A stretch of 64,000 nucleotides of DNA, from contig CM035416.1 of NCBI GenBank assembly GCA_020310875.1, positions 74,263,983-74,327,982 on the forward strand. Direction: 5' to 3'. Source of the DNA: Ceratopteris richardii. Taxonomy: Eukaryota > Streptophyta > Polypodiopsida > Polypodiales > Pteridaceae. Under the pieces are notes generated by a model. The model saw only the letters and a list, made by a program, of their open reading frames with translations, did not search any database and had not been told where the DNA came from. Made by a program: the position numbers and the translations under genes. This document shows, in pieces, positions 62,220 to 64,000 of this stretch (position 1 is its first letter; every line of letters begins with the position of its first letter).

Positions 62220-64000
62220 CTTTGTTCGCGCGGGTGGTCGATGTAATATTGGATGACATTGGTGGCCAGTTCATGTTCTCCTATCCTTAAGCCTCTTGCT
62301 AGATCGGCTTCCAATGCCTCCCAATTTATTGCACCGGGGGTTTCTGGTTGCGGGGTGGTGTAGTACTCTGAATACATTGCTTGTTCACAAGCAAACAGTT
62401 GAAGCAGATGTGTCGGCTTTGGTGCGAAAATCTCCGAGTGGTACTCCCAGAAACCTGATCTGAACATTTCTTCGAAGGTCTGTTTGTAGCAGGCGGGGAG
62501 GTACTTGATGCGTGCATGCCAAGCGTAAGCCACACGGATACTGGGGGTGGTGCTCATGTCATACACCAAGTCGTAATTTCCATTGCTAAACCCCGGAAGA
62601 CGTACCTGTGGTGCGGCTGCATTTCTAAAGGTCTTCAGCACTACTTGCATCATATCTAAGATTTTAAGCATCATTTGTGCTGCTACATCTTGCATGGGCT
62701 TCAAGCGCGGCATCCAGTGGCGAATGGTCCCCATCATATATGCTACCGATGGTGGTCCTTGTGGTGGCGCGATGTACGGGTAGTTCAGCCATTCCTTGCA
62801 TTGCGCATTGTTTTGTACCTTGATATTAAATGCCTTCCACGACCTGCGGCGGGGGACTGGACCGTAGCATGGGTTGTACAGGAGGTGCAACGGCGCGTTG
62901 TTCCATGTGCGTAGCATTTCTGGATAGGTCTCTAAAAGTTTCTGACGCCATGTTGGTTGACAAATCTTGCCTTTTCGCACCTCTGGAGGAAGGTCTTCGA
63001 GTTGAAATTGGGTCGCAAAAGTAGGAATCTGACCCGTGACTCTTTGTATTTCTGCATTATAATCAGCCAAGATAATATAATATGGCCTGTACTGGAGTTC
63101 CGATGAGAGAATCAGGCGTCTCGATGACAAGTTCTTGAAGTAATCTGATTGTAAAACAGTCTCCTCTATGACCCTCATAGCCTGATTTTGCACTACAGTG
63201 CGCTCTTCATGCGAGGTCCCTATTTCCTCCACTTGTCGTAACCATGGCGGCCGTGGTGCCTCGAACGTGTCCTGCGCTTCTTCTGTTTGTTGGCCTCCTG
63301 GGAATGGTTGCGGATCATATTCTTCATCAAACGTTTGTTCCACAGGGATTTGCACAACTTCTTCGTCCGTGGGAGCCTCCGGAGGGGAGGATGGCCTCTC
63401 ATATTGTAGTAGGCGTGTTTGCAATTCAGTTACCTGTTTCTGGAGATCTTTTATGGCCTCTGCGTCGGAGAGAAGCGAAGCCGCAGAGGGGGTGGTTGGA
63501 GGGGCAGCTGTTGGGCCTTGTTGGTGTTCCTGCTTCAGTTGTCCTAGCTCCTCCGATAGCTTATCATGTGCTTCGAGCAGCATGGCATAATCTTCCAATA
63601 TAATCTTGATATTATCGGGGGTCACTGCTTGAAACTTGGATGGGCTGATGGGTGCCCCCGGTGTGCTCTCAATAGCTGCCTCCAGGTTCTCTTGATTTTG
63701 TATTTGCAGACGTCTGTTCTCTTCCTGAGCAGCCGCAAGATGGCGTTTAAGTAGCGCCATATTTCGCTGAAGTTTTGAGTTGCGTTCCAGCTGTGTTCGT
63801 AGGTGACCTTCTACCACCTGCACTGCTTCCTGATCTACGTTCTGTAGCTGTACCTCCAATATATTATGGGCGTCTTGGAGGGTTTGGAACTGTGTGTGGA
63901 GGCGAGCGTTCTCCTCTTCTAGTACCGCAAGGCGGAGCTGTAGTGTCGCTGAGTGCTCTTGCAGGCGTGCGTTTTGTTGCTGGAGCTGAATGTAATCTGT
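62195..64000 (-). CDS. Extra ORF of gypsy-D, C-terminal 600 codons, open to the window edge
   Basis: The frame has no stop from 62195 to the right edge. Its N-terminal portion here is a long Gln/Leu/Glu-rich coiled coil (LEEENARLHTQFQTLQDA, RHLAAAQEENRRLQIQNQEN). A Pro-rich acidic linker follows (about 63400-63300). The conserved C-terminal block has SSRRLILSSELQYRP, NPCYGPVPRRRSWKAF, TIRHWMPRLKPM, QTFEEMFRSGFWEYHSE and LEADLARGLR, and ends SVRGDRR. The same blocks occur in order in gypsy-C (41557-40058) and in gypsy-A (20697-19607 plus 13011-12527). This is the only undamaged copy. It is probably a structural or accessory protein of the element, but no known catalytic motif, signal peptide or membrane span is visible, and I do not recognise the family. 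Confidence 0.8.
   Translation of the reverse strand, partial: TDYIQLQQQNARLQEHSATLQLRLAVLEEENARLHTQFQTLQDAHNILEVQLQNVDQEAVQVVEGHLRTQLERNSKLQRNMALLKRHLAAAQEENRRLQIQNQENLEAAIESTPGAPISPSKFQAVTPDNIKIILEDYAMLLEAHDKLSEELGQLKQEHQQGPTAAPPTTPSAASLLSDAEAIKDLQKQVTELQTRLLQYERPSSPPEAPTDEEVVQIPVEQTFDEEYDPQPFPGGQQTEEAQDTFEAPRPPWLRQVEEIGTSHEERTVVQNQAMRVIEETVLQSDYFKNLSSRRLILSSELQYRPYYIILADYNAEIQRVTGQIPTFATQFQLEDLPPEVRKGKICQPTWRQKLLETYPEMLRTWNNAPLHLLYNPCYGPVPRRRSWKAFNIKVQNNAQCKEWLNYPYIAPPQGPPSVAYMMGTIRHWMPRLKPMQDVAAQMMLKILDMMQVVLKTFRNAAAPQVRLPGFSNGNYDLVYDMSTTPSIRVAYAWHARIKYLPACYKQTFEEMFRSGFWEYHSEIFAPKPTHLLQLFACEQAMYSEYYTTPQPETPGAINWEALEADLARGLRIGEHELATNVIQYYIDHPREQRSVRGDRR

Overview
This window looks like nuclear DNA from a land plant with a large, transposon-rich genome. 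The evidence is Ty3/gypsy and Ty1/copia elements of plant type, primer sites complementary to plant tRNA-Asp and initiator tRNA-Met, a hAT-type transposase, a remnant of a plant TDY-class MAP kinase, and long dinucleotide and hexanucleotide microsatellites. The depth of nesting would fit a fern, a gymnosperm or a large angiosperm genome, but nothing here fixes the lineage. No intact cellular gene is visible.

Layout. Positions 1-39 and 38056-39170 are two halves of one copia pol pseudogene, split by a minus-strand Ty3/gypsy element (gypsy-A, 40-38055) with TG..CA LTRs, a 5-bp target duplication (cacat) and a tRNA-Asp primer site. Gypsy-A was itself hit four times: (1) a composite of small and non-coding LTR elements in its 3' LTR (918-11925, duplication ctctg); (2) a non-coding 6.6-kb LTR element E in its extra ORF (13012-19601, ggcgt/agcgt); (3) a solo LTR between integrase and a second protease (24194-24985, ctctt); (4) a complete but decayed copia element (31386-36538, gatac). 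A related, 5'-truncated gypsy-C lies at 39325-52648, also on the minus strand. The 3' end of a third relative, gypsy-D, runs off the right edge (61616-64000).

Region 52649-61560 is not part of the gypsy block. It holds an (AT)n tract, CATA-rich low-complexity DNA, three recognisable exons of a broken MAP kinase gene (54843-55681), a decayed hAT-like transposase gene with a short in-frame 5' exon (56939-59788), a roughly 340-bp hexanucleotide microsatellite (60200-60541) and a copia gag fragment (60755-61560).

The most interesting system is the gypsy A/C/D family. Both copies with pol share an unusual order: gag with short CX2CX3HX4C zinc knuckles, first aspartic protease, RT, RNase H, two tandem HHCC zinc fingers, integrase core, GPY/F module, and a second aspartic-protease domain fused to the integrase C-terminus. 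All three copies then carry a very large extra ORF, up to about 1,400 codons, rich in coiled coil, that runs to the polypurine tract. A stem-loop with a TCCT/AGGA loop sits beside the polypurine tract and keeps pairing through compensatory changes. It is also present in the non-coding elements. The LTRs of the small and non-coding elements contain tRNA-like A-box/B-box sequences. All calls come from reading the sequence; no alignment or database search was run.
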